DNA from: Mycoplasma sp. CSL7475-4
GTDB lineage: Bacteria > Bacillota_I > Bacilli_A > Mycoplasmatales > Metamycoplasmataceae
Direction: 5' to 3'
Assembly: GCF_024834065.1 (NCBI RefSeq)
Contig: NZ_JANUYA010000007.1
Coordinates: 1-43,656, forward strand
Length of the DNA: 43,656 nucleotides
Under the pieces are notes generated by a model. The model ran no database searches, was not told the DNA's origin, and saw only the letters and a program-made list of their open reading frames with translations. Below, piece by piece: positions 1 to 8,571 of this stretch; positions within the stretch are counted from its first letter, which is position 1; each line of letters starts with the position of its first letter. Made by a program: the position numbers and the translations under genes.

Positions 1-2
1 CA

Positions 3-467
3 TTTTACGACAAAGTAAAAATTTGAAGCAAAAACCCGACTTTAAATGGTGTAAATTATGAATACTATAGTAAAGATTATGATATTAAAAACTCTTTCCC
101 TGACATTGTAATTAAATACGGCAATCACCAACTTATTATTGAAGTAAAAGATGCTACTAAAGACTACGATAAAGATAAGACTAAAAAAATTGTAGAAGCA
201 TATCGTGCTTATATTAACGATCATTCTGACAATAGTTTTATTGTAGCACCTTTAACATTATTAGTTTGCAAAGTTAAAAAAGAAGACTCGCAAACTAATA
301 AAAATGGACAATTGGCCATAACTTTTGAAGGCGCCAGCACAAATGAAATGTTTAATAAGAAAATTAATGATGGCGAATTTGATAAAAAAGGGCTTGCTAT
401 AAAAAATATTTTCAAAGATATGTTTGATCTGATCGATGAATTGGATAATAATTTGCAAAATCAATAA
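3..467 (+). CDS. C-terminal part of a PD-(D/E)XK nuclease-like protein (5' end outside window)
   Basis: Reading frame 3 is open from the window edge to a TAA at 465-467, with one TGA read as Trp, giving the last 154 residues of a longer protein. Near its start it shows FPDIVI, then a strand ending LIIEVKD about 12 residues later. That is the Asp ... Glu-x-Lys spacing of PD-(D/E)XK nucleases. A charged helical tail follows (IKNIFKDMFDLIDELDNN). Such domains sit at the C-terminus of helicase-type restriction subunits and related nuclease-helicases, so this may be the nuclease end of a restriction or defence protein. That is inference, because the N-terminal portion is not visible. A hairpin followed by a T-run lies downstream at 554-587. 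Confidence 0.7.
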
Positions 468-798
468 TTTTTTAAAACTAAGTAAATAAGCAAAATTAAA
501 GCAGGTTAAAAAAGCGAAATAAATAGACGTTTGTTATCTGTGAGTCAATAAACAAAAAGCCGCTTTCAAAAAAAGAAGGGCTTTTTTTGTTTCTTACATA
601 ACAAAATTTAAGTGAGATATTTTTAAGGACTTATCTTGATTAGAAAAGTCATATATAAAATGCGACAGTTTTGAAATAGATGATTTAGAAATTCTGAAAA
701 TGTTGCCTATATAAAGCTAGCAGCCAGGCTAAGTTTGATAAGTACTTACATACATTTAAATAAAAGTAGTAAATACGCACTTTTTTTAAAAGCAATCA
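468..798. other. Non-coding stretch between the nuclease-like gene and the ATPase promoter
   Basis: I see no supportable gene here. It holds a terminator hairpin (554-587) and, immediately after it, a TTTTTTGTTTCTTACATA segment. A near copy of that segment occurs twice at the other end of the window (about 42923-42966). The rest is AT-rich and has stops in all frames. Confidence 0.6.
554..590 (+). terminator. Rho-independent terminator after the nuclease-like gene
   Basis: AAAAAGCC at 554-561 pairs with GGCTTTTT at 579-586, with a 17-nt loop, and the right arm runs on into T residues. Confidence 0.65.
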
Positions 799-826
799 TT
801 GAAATTTTGATTAAGAATGCTATAAT
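799..826 (+). promoter_or_regulatory. Predicted sigma-70 type promoter for the ATPase gene
   Basis: TTGAAA (799-804) and a consensus TATAAT (821-826) are separated by 16 nt. Transcription would start near 833, about 57 nt before the GTG start. It is one of the few places in the window with both elements near consensus. Confidence 0.55.
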
Positions 827-834
827 GTTACTAA

Positions 835-860
835 CAGATTTAATAAAAATGCGTATTTAC
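835..860 (+). repeat. Left copy of a 26-bp direct repeat flanking the ATPase gene
   Basis: The segment at 835-860 (core AGATTTAATAAAAATG, ending TTTAC) matches 2204-2229 at 23 of 26 positions. All three differences are transitions. The copies lie in the 5' leader and just after the stop codon of the ATPase gene, bracketing it in the same orientation. Confidence 0.75.
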
Positions 861-889
861 AATATATTATTAAATGGGGGACTGCGAGA

Positions 890-2191
890 GTGGAAGTACA
901 AAGACCAAGATATTTAAATCAACTTATCGATAAAAAAGATAACGGCAGAGTAAAGATTATTACAGGTATTAGAAGATGCGGAAAATCTTATCTTTTATTC
1001 GAGCTATATCGGAAATATTTACTTTTCAGTGGAGTGAGCGAAAATCAGATTATAATGATTGCACTCGATAGTTTAAAAAATATCAAATATAGAAATCCAA
1101 TAGAACTAGATGATTATTTAAGAGATAAAATACAATATAAAGAACTTAAATATTATATTTTTATCGATGAAATTCAATTTGTAGAAGAAATTTCAAATCC
1201 ATATTTGCAAGGCACTAACTCAAAGATAAACTTTGTTGATCTGGTACTTGGACTGATGAAAATTCCAAATGTAGATGTATATATTACAGGCAGTAATTCA
1301 AAGATGCTTTCATCAGATGTGCTAACGCAGTTTAGGGATCGTGGTGATGAAATAAGAGTATATCCATTTTCATTTGCAGAATTTTATTCGTGTTATGAAG
1401 GCGACAAAAGAAAGGCTTTTGACGAATATTGTCTGTATGGTGGTATGCCAATGTCTGTGCAACTTAAAAGTCATGAACAAAAGAGTGAATACTTGAAAAA
1501 TGTTTTTACAAGCACTTATATTAAAGATGTAATGGAACGCAATAAAGTTCTTAAAGATGCATCTATAATGGATGATTTGTTGGATATTATCTCTTCATCT
1601 ATTGGTTCTTTGTCTAATCCGACTAAGTTGGCTAATACTTTCATATCAGAAAAGAATATAAAGATATCCCAGTTTACAGTAAGTAATTACTTGGACTACT
1701 TTATAAATGCTTTTTTAATTGAGAAAGCCAGAAGATATGATGTGAAAGGAAGAAAATATATATCATCCCCGTATAAATACTATTTTTCGGATATCGGACT
1801 TAGAAATGCAAGGTTAAATTTCAGACAAAATGAGCAGTCACATATTATGGAGAATGTCATATATAATGAACTTCGTATGAGGGGCTTAAATGTAGATGTT
1901 GGTGTTGTAGAATATAACCATAAAGATGAGAATAAAAAAACGATTAGAAAAAATTTAGAAGTGGACTTTATTATTAATAAAGGAAGTAATAGATATTATA
2001 TTCAATCAGCACTCAATGTAGATACAAAAGAAAAGCAAATGCAGGAAACGGAATCCTTAAAAAGAACAGGAGATTCATTTAAGAAAGTTGTGATTGTTAG
2101 AAATAACATAGTACCTAGATTTGATGATGATGGAATTTTATATATCGGAGTAGAGGATTTTCTCTTGGATGAAAAAGCACTTGATTTATAG
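890..2191 (+). CDS. AAA-type ATPase with C-terminal DUF4143 domain, probably acquired from a Firmicute
   Basis: A 433-residue protein starting at GTG 890, preceded by GGGGG at 876-880. Visible motifs: Walker A GIRRCGKS near residue 25, Walker B YYIFIDEIQ near 85, a sensor-like YITGSNSK near 130, and a C-terminal nuclease-like segment (NVIYNELRMRG ... LEVDFII ... YYIQSALNV) typical of the ATP-binding DUF4143 family. The cellular role of this family is not settled; members are often mobile and patchily distributed. The gene has neither TGA nor TGG, so it encodes no Trp and reads the same in the standard code, unlike its neighbours. That, the flanking direct repeats and the phage-like remnant downstream point to lateral transfer. 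It appears intact, with its own promoter. Confidence 0.9.
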   Translation: MEVQRPRYLNQLIDKKDNGRVKIITGIRRCGKSYLLFELYRKYLLFSGVSENQIIMIALDSLKNIKYRNPIELDDYLRDKIQYKELKYYIFIDEIQFVEEISNPYLQGTNSKINFVDLVLGLMKIPNVDVYITGSNSKMLSSDVLTQFRDRGDEIRVYPFSFAEFYSCYEGDKRKAFDEYCLYGGMPMSVQLKSHEQKSEYLKNVFTSTYIKDVMERNKVLKDASIMDDLLDIISSSIGSLSNPTKLANTFISEKNIKISQFTVSNYLDYFINAFLIEKARRYDVKGRKYISSPYKYYFSDIGLRNARLNFRQNEQSHIMENVIYNELRMRGLNVDVGVVEYNHKDENKKTIRKNLEVDFIINKGSNRYYIQSALNVDTKEKQMQETESLKRTGDSFKKVVIVRNNIVPRFDDDGILYIGVEDFLLDEKALDL

Positions 2192-2203
2192 AAATAGCAT
2201 CGT

Positions 2204-2229
2204 TAGATTTAATAAAAATGTGTGTTTAC
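2204..2229 (+). repeat. Right copy of the 26-bp direct repeat
   Basis: Begins 12 nt after the ATPase stop codon and matches 835-860 at 23 of 26 positions, in the same orientation. See the left copy. Confidence 0.75.
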
Positions 2230-2328
2230 TAGATGATTTTAAATAAACGCCAGTCTAACTAGCTCAATATTAAATATTTTTTGGGGACTTACTTAATAGT
2301 AGGTGCATTTTTCATGCCTATTTTTAAG

Positions 2329-2399
2329 AAGGAGGTAGACAAGTGGCAAATAGAATAAAAGGTATTAGCGTTGAAATTATCAGCGATAAAACTAAGTAA
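2329..2399 (+). pseudogene. Remnant resembling the start of a Firmicute phage tape-measure gene
   Basis: A full-consensus Shine-Dalgarno AAGGAGG (2329-2335) lies 7 nt before GTG at 2343. The short frame reads MANRIKGISVEIISDKTK and stops at TAA 2397-2399. From family knowledge, tail tape-measure proteins of low-GC Firmicute phages often begin with MA(N/S)RIKGITVEIGGDTTKL, which this resembles closely. No further tape-measure sequence follows and there is no other phage gene nearby. I infer a truncated relic carried in with the neighbouring ATPase. I could not run a search to confirm it. Confidence 0.5.
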
Positions 2400-2582
2400 A
2401 ACGGTAGCAGTATTAAAGAGGAAATTTCTTTGAATCTATAAAAAATTAACATTGCAAAACGTTATTTTTTTCTACATTTTTTAGATTTTTGATCAATTGC
2501 CCTTGTTATAGCAAAATCTATAAAACTCATCCTATCTTTTAATTTCGTTAACTTAAAAATTGTTAAATTTATTAGTTGAATT
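2400..2582. other. Non-coding stretch after the phage-like remnant
   Basis: No gene seen. TAGATTTT and AAAATCTA form an inverted repeat around 2483-2521. The remainder is AT-rich and has stops in all frames. Confidence 0.5.
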
Positions 2583-2583
2583 A

Positions 2584-2628
2584 AAAAACAACGAATAGCT
2601 GAATATATAAAGCTAATTCGTTGTTTTT
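2584..2628 (-). terminator. Bidirectional-looking terminator at the end of the membrane-protein gene
   Basis: AAAACAACGAAT/AGCT at 2585-2600 pairs with AGCT/AATTCGTTGTTTT at 2611-2627, with one bulged base and a 10-nt loop. T-runs are present on both strands. The right arm overlaps the last codons and stop of the minus-strand gene ending at 2613. Confidence 0.75.
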
Positions 2629-3386
2629 ATATTATTGTCGTTTTTCATAAATCGATAGTATGCTTTTTTAATTTCTTCTTCAGAAAAACCAAAATCGATT
2701 TTAAGTATTTCAATGAAATTTTTCATCATAAATAGAAACTGAATTTCATCTGATTCAAAATGTTCGTCAGTATATACAACTGAATATACGATACAGCAGA
2801 ATACTACATCTAATATTGAAAGTTTTCTCGGTAATATTTTGGGTACTCTTTTTAATTTTTCTAATGTTTGTTGTACTGTTGCAGATACTTTTTTTCTGGT
2901 CATTTTGATATTCATTTTAAGAAAATCTATATTAAATTCTTCAGTATTAAAATCAATTATTTCTTCATATGTAAAATATAATAATCTTTTATTTTTTAAT
3001 TTTACTCAATAAATAATATTGAAAATTCATAACGGAACAATTATTAAAAACCCTGTAAAAGTAAATACATTTACCAGATCTAAGAAAATATCAAATTTTT
3101 CTAGTCATTTAAAAACTTCTGATTTCCAAATTAAATTTGGATTAAAGCTGAACTTTTGTACTGTATATGTCGAACTAACTATTATTAATAAAAGCATTAA
3201 AGCAAATCAAATTGTTGAAAATGATAGATAGAAAATCATTCTATTTTTTCATGTTTTCAAGTAAATGTTTTTATGCATTGTATAAAGAGTAAATGTATTA
3301 AACATCATAACAATAACAGGTATGAGTATATACACTATAAACATTAGCACATACAACATAATATATGTATTATACATTTTATGCAT
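2613..3386 (-). CDS. Hypothetical membrane protein, mycoplasma-type
   Basis: With TGA as Trp, a 257-residue frame runs from ATG 3386 to TAG 2613. The standard code would show only the last 100 residues. It opens with a hydrophobic segment (MYNTYIMLYVLMFIVYILIP, residues 4-23), then a second (MIFYLSFSTIWFALMLLLII) and a third (GFLIIVPLWIFNIIYWV), followed by a cytosolic-looking region of about 140 residues rich in Lys, Glu and Phe. AAAGGAG lies upstream at about 3400-3407, and a TATAAT (minus strand, 3422-3427) could be its -10. I do not recognise a family. It appears to be a single-gene unit, because a terminator overlaps its end. Confidence 0.75.
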
Positions 3387-3427
3387 TTTCTATCCTAAAC
3401 TCCTTTAATTTTGCGAAACAATTATAT

Positions 3428-3770
3428 TAAATAAAAACGTTTTCACATAAAAAATGACTGTGTGATTTGAATTATTCAATTGAAAATTAAATCGTTACGT
3501 AAAAATAAGATTAAGCTTATTTTTAATCAATTTAACACAAAAAGGGCCTATAAGTATTGTAAAATCAATAAACATAAACATCTTTAAGTGATGAATATTG
3601 ACACAAAATAATTCAAAAAGTAAATGAATTAACATCGCAACACTCTTACTTATAGCTATACATACTGGGATATGAATAAATCAATAAATTTGATTGATAC
3701 TAAGTGAAAAACAACACACTGGCTTTTAACAAAGAATGAATAAAAACAATACAAATAAGCGGCTTTGATA
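3428..3770. other. Non-coding stretch upstream of rnpB
   Basis: No gene is supported. A 9-bp hairpin with AT-rich flanks on both sides (AAAAATAAG 3501-3509 / CTTATTTTT 3516-3524) could act as a terminator on either strand. The rest is short-stop AT-rich sequence leading to the rnpB promoter. Confidence 0.5.
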
Positions 3771-3776
3771 TATAAT
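3771..3776 (+). promoter_or_regulatory. -10 element of rnpB
   Basis: A consensus TATAAT lies 6 nt before the first base of the RNase P RNA closing stem. No convincing -35 element is visible at the usual distance. Confidence 0.6.
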
Positions 3777-3778
3777 AA

Positions 3779-4056
3779 CAACGCATTAGCCAACAGCTGC
3801 TAATTTAGTAGAGGAAAGTCCACGCTGACACTTCCTGCGATGGAAGTAGTGTTCATGCTAAGCTTAATAAGCTTAGGCCAAGACGACTAGTGCCACAGAG
3901 ACGAGAATTGTGAAACGCGGTAAACTCCATGAGTCAGAAACCCAAATTTTGGTAGGGGAATTCTCTAAAGAAAAATGAATCAATAGGGAGAGCCAGTTGA
4001 ACTGGTTAGATAAATTGTTGGCACCTTTTAAGGTACAAAACGTGGCTTATAATGCG
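3779..4056 (+). ncRNA. rnpB: RNase P RNA (catalytic subunit), type B
   Basis: The conserved core is plain: GAGGAAAGTCCACGCT at about 3811-3826, CCACAGAGACGAG near 3893, and GTGAAACGCGGTAAACTCCA near 3910, which together make up the P4/J regions of the ribozyme. The closing helix P1 forms between CGCATTAGCCA (about 3782-3792) and TGGCTTATAATGCG (about 4043-4055). The length, near 280 nt, is short, as is usual for mycoplasmas. It processes the 5' ends of pre-tRNAs together with the RnpA protein, which is not in this window. Confidence 0.95.
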
Positions 4057-4080
4057 CACACATGCTATGTGTGTTTTTTT
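4057..4080 (+). terminator. Rho-independent terminator of rnpB
   Basis: CACACAT / ATGTGTG with a 3-nt loop (4057-4073), followed by seven T residues, directly after the P1 helix. Confidence 0.85.
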
Positions 4081-4101
4081 ATTTAACTTTTGAAAATTAA
4101 A

Positions 4102-4125
4102 AATATTGCTTATGGAAGCAATATT
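4102..4125 (-). terminator. Terminator of the alpha/beta hydrolase gene
   Basis: AATATTGCTT (4102-4111) and AAGCAATATT (4116-4125) form a perfect 10-bp stem with a 4-nt loop. The T-run is on the minus strand, 10 nt past the hydrolase stop codon. Confidence 0.8.
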
Positions 4126-4134
4126 AGCACTGAT

Positions 4135-4935
4135 TTAGATTGTATTTTTTAGGATTTTGATAAATTCAACAAAATTATCAAACCACATGCAATGGCCAGA
4201 ATCTTTAATCACGAAACTTGCTACATTAGGATTTAATCTTTTGTAATGTTGCTCGCAATTTTGTACATGCACTATACCGTCATGATCTCCGTTAATTAAT
4301 ATTATTGGTACGTGGCACATTTTAATGCCCTCATCAACTTTAGCTTGGTTTTTTTCTAGCGGCATTTGTTTACCGAAAGCATAAATGACATCTAAACGTT
4401 TTTGCATATTTTCATCGGCGAAATATTCTGCTATTTTTTGCATTCTTTCTGTATCGTTTAAAATTAAATCTGTTTTGTAATACAAAATCGGCAATAATTT
4501 TTTGTATTGTTCAATATTACGAGGGAAAAATAAAGGTCAATGATGATTGTAGGCTAGCATTGTGCGGTTACTTGGCCCTAAAAGAATAACTTTATTCACT
4601 CTTTGATCAAGTTTTCAGGCAACATCCATTGCAATTCCACCGCCCATCGAGTGTCCGATGATCACTAAATTTTGCAAATTATGGTGTTCAATGAATTTAA
4701 GGGTAATATCAGCAAAAATATCATTGCTCATATAATTGGCATCAATGTCGCTATTACCGTGACTGGGCATATTTAATGAATAAATATTGTATTCATCCTC
4801 AAAAATTGAATAAATTGACTCGTAAAAAGCAAACTCTGATGAATAACCATGCAGTATTAGAATGTTTTTTGCTTTATTATTATTTAAAACTAAGGTTTCA
4901 ATTTTAATATTTTCATAAATAAAGTAATTTGACAT
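4135..4935 (-). CDS. Alpha/beta hydrolase
   Basis: A 266-residue frame with two TGA-encoded Trp. The fold markers are clear: the oxyanion segment ILILHG ends at residue 30, the nucleophile elbow GHSMGG places Ser at residue 96, the acid is in LINGDHDG near residue 220, and the catalytic His is in DSGHCMWF near 247. No signal peptide is present, so it should be cytosolic. The family covers esterases, lipases, lysophospholipases and peptidases, and the substrate cannot be read from sequence. The gene stands alone, divergent from rpsB, with AAAGGAG just before ATG 4935 and its own terminator. Confidence 0.9.
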
Positions 4936-5031
4936 ATATCTCCTTTGGAGTAATTATATTTTAGAGTATATGAATGTGTAAATTTTTCCCATAAAATTGT
5001 ATTTTCTAATACGTTTTTTTAAACTTTAATT

Positions 5032-5056
5032 TATAATTAAAAAGAATTTTTATAAT
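5032..5056 (+). promoter_or_regulatory. Candidate -10 elements for rpsB-tsf
   Basis: Two TATAAT hexamers occur at 5032-5037 and 5051-5056, upstream of the structured leader. Neither has a strong -35 partner, so the choice between them is open. Confidence 0.4.
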
Positions 5057-5080
5057 TCAATTTGATATCAAATAAATACA

Positions 5081-5160
5081 GTGCTGTGGATTCATTTGGG
5101 TGTGCCTCCAGAAAAAGGTGCTAGATGTTGGAAACAGTACGAAGTACAAAACAAACTAAA
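5081..5160 (+). promoter_or_regulatory. Structured 5' leader of rpsB-tsf, candidate S2 autoregulatory RNA
   Basis: This stretch is much richer in G and C than its surroundings. It can fold: GTGCTGT (5081-5087) pairs with ACAGTAC (5134-5140) using one G.U pair, enclosing TGGA (5087-5090) opposite TCCA (5107-5110), and a small GTAC-GAA-GTAC hairpin follows near 5137-5147. It lies between the promoter region and the S2 start codon. Feedback control of rpsB by S2 binding its leader is established in other bacteria. That this leader does the same is inference. Confidence 0.5.
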
Positions 5161-5172
5161 GGAAATAAAAAT

Positions 5173-6057
5173 ATGTCAGATAAAAAAGAACTTTCAACTA
5201 AAAAAGTTGAAGAAATCAAAAACCCAATCGTTTCTAAAGATAAATTATTAGAAGCGGGAGCTTACTTTGGACACAGAGCAAGTTTATGAAACCCTAAAAT
5301 GAAGGATTATCTATATCCACAACTAAAAAGAGGTGTTCACATTATTAATACTTCAGTTACAGTTCAAAGATTGGAATTTGCTTACAATACATTGCAAAAA
5401 TTTGTAGCTAAAAACCCACGTGCACAATTCATTTTTGTTGGTACTAAAAAACAAGCAAAAGAAACAATTAAAGAAAATGCACTAAGAACAAACAGTTTTT
5501 ACGTAACAGACAGATGATTAGGTGGTACTCTAACTAACTCATCAACAATTTTTAGCAGAGTTAAAACAATGGAAGCTCTAGAACAAAAAGCAGAAAACAA
5601 CTTTGAAGGATACGTTAAAAAAGAAAAATTATTACTTCAAAAACAATTAGATAAACTACACAAAAACCTAAATGGTATTAGAAAAATGCGTGGTTTACCT
5701 ACATTTATGATCGTTGCTGATCCTAACGAAGATGAAATCGCAGTTAAAGAAGCACGTAAAAAAGGTGTAAAAGTTATTGGTATTTTAGACTCTAACTCAA
5801 ACCCAGATGCAGTTGACTTTGGTATTCCAGCTAACGATGACTCAGCAAAAAGCATTAACTTAATTATTACTATTTTAGCCGATGCTATTGCAACAGCTCG
5901 TGGTGGTCAAGCAAAATATGCATACAGACCAGATTCAGAAATTGAATTACCTGTTTATGAATCGGAAACAAAAACAAACAAAAGATGAGAGCGTAAACCA
6001 TTCGTAAAAAACGAAAACGTTGAAACTCCTAAAAAAACAGAAGACAAAGGAGAATAA
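5173..6057 (+). CDS. rpsB: 30S ribosomal protein S2
   Basis: The 294-residue frame includes TGA-encoded Trp at SLWNPKM, TDRWLGG and NKRWERK. Hallmarks of S2 are present: [48 protein letters not shown], and a C-terminal AIATARGG. An N-terminal extension of about 15 residues and a basic-acidic tail after residue 265 make it longer than the usual 240-255 residues. S2 is a late-assembling small-subunit protein that helps recruit S1 in other bacteria and contacts the 16S rRNA. The gene forms an operon with tsf, 2 nt downstream of its stop, the usual bacterial arrangement. Confidence 0.97.
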
Positions 6058-6059
6058 TT

Positions 6060-6941
6060 ATGGCTAGTCAATTAGAACTAATCAAACAATTACGTGATCG
6101 TACCGGTGGTGGTATGATGGACGTTAAAAAAGCTCTTGAAGCTTCAGAATGAGATATTGAAAAAGCAATCGTATGACTAAAAAGCAACGGTAAAATTAAA
6201 GCTGCTAAAAAAGCTGGTCGTGTTTCAGCTGAAGGTATTGTAGCGATTGCTCAAGATGCAAAACAAGCAGTTATGCTTGAAGTTAACTCAGAAACAGATT
6301 TCGTTGCACAAAACGACGATTTCAAAAAACTTGTTGCAAGATTTACAAACATTTTATTAAATTCATCAGCAAAAACAGTTGAAGAATTTTTACAAGTTAA
6401 AGATGGTTATGAAACAGTTGAAGCAATTTTAGAAGAAGCGACAGCAACAATTGGTGAAAAATTATCAATTCGTCGTTTCGAAAGATTTACTGTAAATGAA
6501 GGTGAAACAATTGGTGCTTTTGCTCACGTTAACGGTCAAATTGCTGCCCTAGTTAAAGTTAAAGGTTCAGGTGATGAAGTTGCTAGAAATGTTGCTATGC
6601 ACTTAGCCGCAATGAAACCAGAATATATCTTCGTATCAGAAGTTCCAGCCGAAAGAATACAAACATTTAAAGATGAATTTGTTAAACCTGATAACTTCGA
6701 TAAAAAACCAGAAAATATTCAAAAAATGATTATGGAAGGTTCTCTAAACAAAAAATTATCAGAAGTTGTTCTTGTTAAACAAGGTTTCATGATGGAAGAA
6801 AGCGTTTCAATTGAAAAATACTTAGCTAACAATAAATTAGAATTATTAAAAGCAGTTCGTTTTGCTGTTGGTGAAGGTATTGAAAAACAAGAAGGCGATT
6901 TTGCTGCTGAAGTTGCTGCACAAATGGCTTCTGCAAAATAA
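6060..6941 (+). CDS. tsf: Elongation factor Ts
   Basis: The 293-residue protein starts at ATG 6060. Its ribosome binding site AAAGGAG lies inside the last codons of rpsB. The N-terminal UBA-like domain shows LRDRTGGGMMDVKKAL (residues 11-26), followed by the TDFVAQND signature near residue 80 that contacts EF-Tu, then the core repeats and the C-terminal MMEESVSIEKYL segment. EF-Ts catalyses GDP/GTP exchange on EF-Tu in the cytosol during translation. Length and domain order are normal. The operon ends with a strong terminator 2 nt after the stop. Confidence 0.97.
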
Positions 6942-6943
6942 TA

Positions 6944-6971
6944 AAAAATATCCTGCACTCAGGATATTTTT
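6944..6971 (+). terminator. Terminator of rpsB-tsf
   Basis: AAAAATATCCTG (6944-6955) pairs perfectly with CAGGATATTTTT (6960-6971) around a 4-nt loop and ends in a T-run. Confidence 0.9.
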
Positions 6972-7104
6972 CTTACAAATTAATTTATCAACAACTTATG
7001 CTTGACGATTAAGACTTAATTTAAGGAACAAAAGTAAAAACAAACAATATTAAATAAGTAAAAATCTATTAAAATTGAACATTTTAAACATATAACATTT
7101 AGTT

Positions 7105-7605
7105 ATGGATAAATTAATAGAAATGAAAACGGAAAATAGATCTTTACCGGTTTTAAAACCTATAGCATTTTTACCAGACTTTATAAATAAATTAAAAGGA
7201 GAAAGTTTAAAGTCTAACGTAATTATGCTTGTTGCCGAGGATGAAGATGATATGTTCTTTGTTGCTTGTGAAAAAGAATGAAAGCCAGAATATGATAACA
7301 ACCAAGATTATATAAAAATTAAAACAGCTGAAGGCGTGTGTGAAGATGGTAACATAAGGGAAATCACCTTGGCACAAGCAATTGACATCAGCACTATCTT
7401 TAAAATGAATTATTTCGAGTTAGTCAAAAATCTAGTTAGTGAACCTGATTTTGATGCTGAACCATATTTGGGCATAAACAACCAGTTAGAAATCGTCGAC
7501 AGAATTAGCAAAAAGTTAAGTCAAGCAAGCGATTTACCAAAACTTGTAGTTATCAGGAAAGCTAAAAAAGCACATGATAACAAACATGGGGTATTACATT
7601 CTTAG
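7105..7605 (+). CDS. Hypothetical cytosolic protein
   Basis: A 166-residue acidic protein from ATG 7105 to TAG 7603-7605, with one TGA Trp (CEKEWKPEY, near residue 59). An in-frame TAA three codons upstream fixes the start to 7105 or a later Met. The ribosome binding site is weak. There is no signal peptide or membrane segment. The N-terminal half looks like a small beta-rich domain (VIMLVAEDEDDMFFVACE) and the C-terminal half is helical, ending KLVVIRKAKKAHDNKH. I do not recognise the family. It converges on degV, and the two share a bidirectional terminator. Confidence 0.75.
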
Positions 7606-7607
7606 TA

Positions 7608-7635
7608 AAAAAATTAGCGTACTCGCTAATTTTTT
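7608..7635. terminator. Bidirectional terminator between the hypothetical gene and degV
   Basis: AAAAAATTAGCG (7608-7619) pairs with CGCTAATTTTTT (7624-7635) around TACT. Both strands end in a T-run and the flanking genes converge. Confidence 0.88.
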
Positions 7636-7658
7636 GTTTATTTTTATAGAATAAAGTT

Positions 7659-8534
7659 TTAAATTTCTAAATTGTCAAGGTTAGGCATTAATGTAAAAGC
7701 CTGTGCTTCAGGGCCGGTGTGTATTGCTATTACCGATGAGTTTAATTTTTTGTTTGCAAATTCTATACCTTTTTGTTTAAATGATTCAGCAGCTAATGAA
7801 TTGAATTCTTCGTCAATACCATTGATAGTGAATATTTTATATTGCTGAGTAATTTCTTTTGTATCTAAACCGGTAAATTCTTCGAATTTAGCAATAATTT
7901 GTTTAATAACTCCTTTAGGACCACGCCCGACACCACCAGTCGATGTACCTTCTAAATCAAATTTAACATATGGCAACAACTTTACAATTGACATTGCTCC
8001 AAGCATAAATTTCTTAAATGAACTTACACGGCCGCCTTTAACTAAATAGTGAATATTTTTAGGAACAATAAAAGTTAATGATTTTTGGTTAATTTCTTTA
8101 ATTTTTTCAATCAATTTATTGATATCTTGGTGTTTTTCGAAGTATTTGCTTGCAAATTTTGCAACCTCTAGATACTGGTCAGCAACAAACGAGTTATCAA
8201 TAATATGTAGATTTTTAAATTCCTCTAAAAAATTAGATGCAGCACTACTTGTTGAAGACAATTTATTTGAAATAGGTAAATAAATAACTTCGTCATATTG
8301 TGAGCACATTTGACCAAAAACCTCCGCAAATGTAGCCATATACGGTAATGAGGTTTTAATGTTTTCGGTTTGAGCTATTTTTTTCAATAATTCACGACGA
8401 TCAACATCAATACCGTCTAAATATGTTTCATTGTCTATTTCAGTGATTAGCGGAATATAACCGTAGCCCATCTCTTGTAATTCATTTTTTGTTAAACACA
8501 CAAATGAGTCGAAGATAAATCCAATCTTTTTCAT
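7659..8534 (-). CDS. degV: DegV family fatty-acid-binding protein
   Basis: A 291-residue protein that is open even in the standard code. It has the DegV pattern: an N-terminal DSFVCLTKNELQE strand-loop, the KTSLP turn near residue 61 (usually TSQP), the YLPISNKLSSTSSAA lipid-binding loop, a KGGRVSS motif near residue 166, and HTGPEAQAF near the C-terminus. DegV/FakB proteins bind one fatty acid and, in Firmicutes, present it to the FakA kinase for incorporation into phospholipid. In a mycoplasma, which imports host fatty acids, the same role is plausible. A minus-strand TATAAT at 8561-8566 inside the upstream gene's end may be its own promoter. Confidence 0.93.
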   Translation of the reverse strand: MKKIGFIFDSFVCLTKNELQEMGYGYIPLITEIDNETYLDGIDVDRRELLKKIAQTENIKTSLPYMATFAEVFGQMCSQYDEVIYLPISNKLSSTSSAASNFLEEFKNLHIIDNSFVADQYLEVAKFASKYFEKHQDINKLIEKIKEINQKSLTFIVPKNIHYLVKGGRVSSFKKFMLGAMSIVKLLPYVKFDLEGTSTGGVGRGPKGVIKQIIAKFEEFTGLDTKEITQQYKIFTINGIDEEFNSLAAESFKQKGIEFANKKLNSSVIAIHTGPEAQAFTLMPNLDNLEI

Positions 8535-8571
8535 TTTGCCTACTTTCTAATATTTGCTTTATTATAATATG

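Noticed and set aside
735-917. A 60-codon frame ahead of the ATPase
   Set aside because: It overlaps the promoter and the start of the ATPase in another frame and has no ribosome binding site.
3019-3231. A 70-codon plus-strand frame
   Set aside because: It is a shadow of the minus-strand membrane-protein gene, which shows membrane helices and a ribosome binding site.
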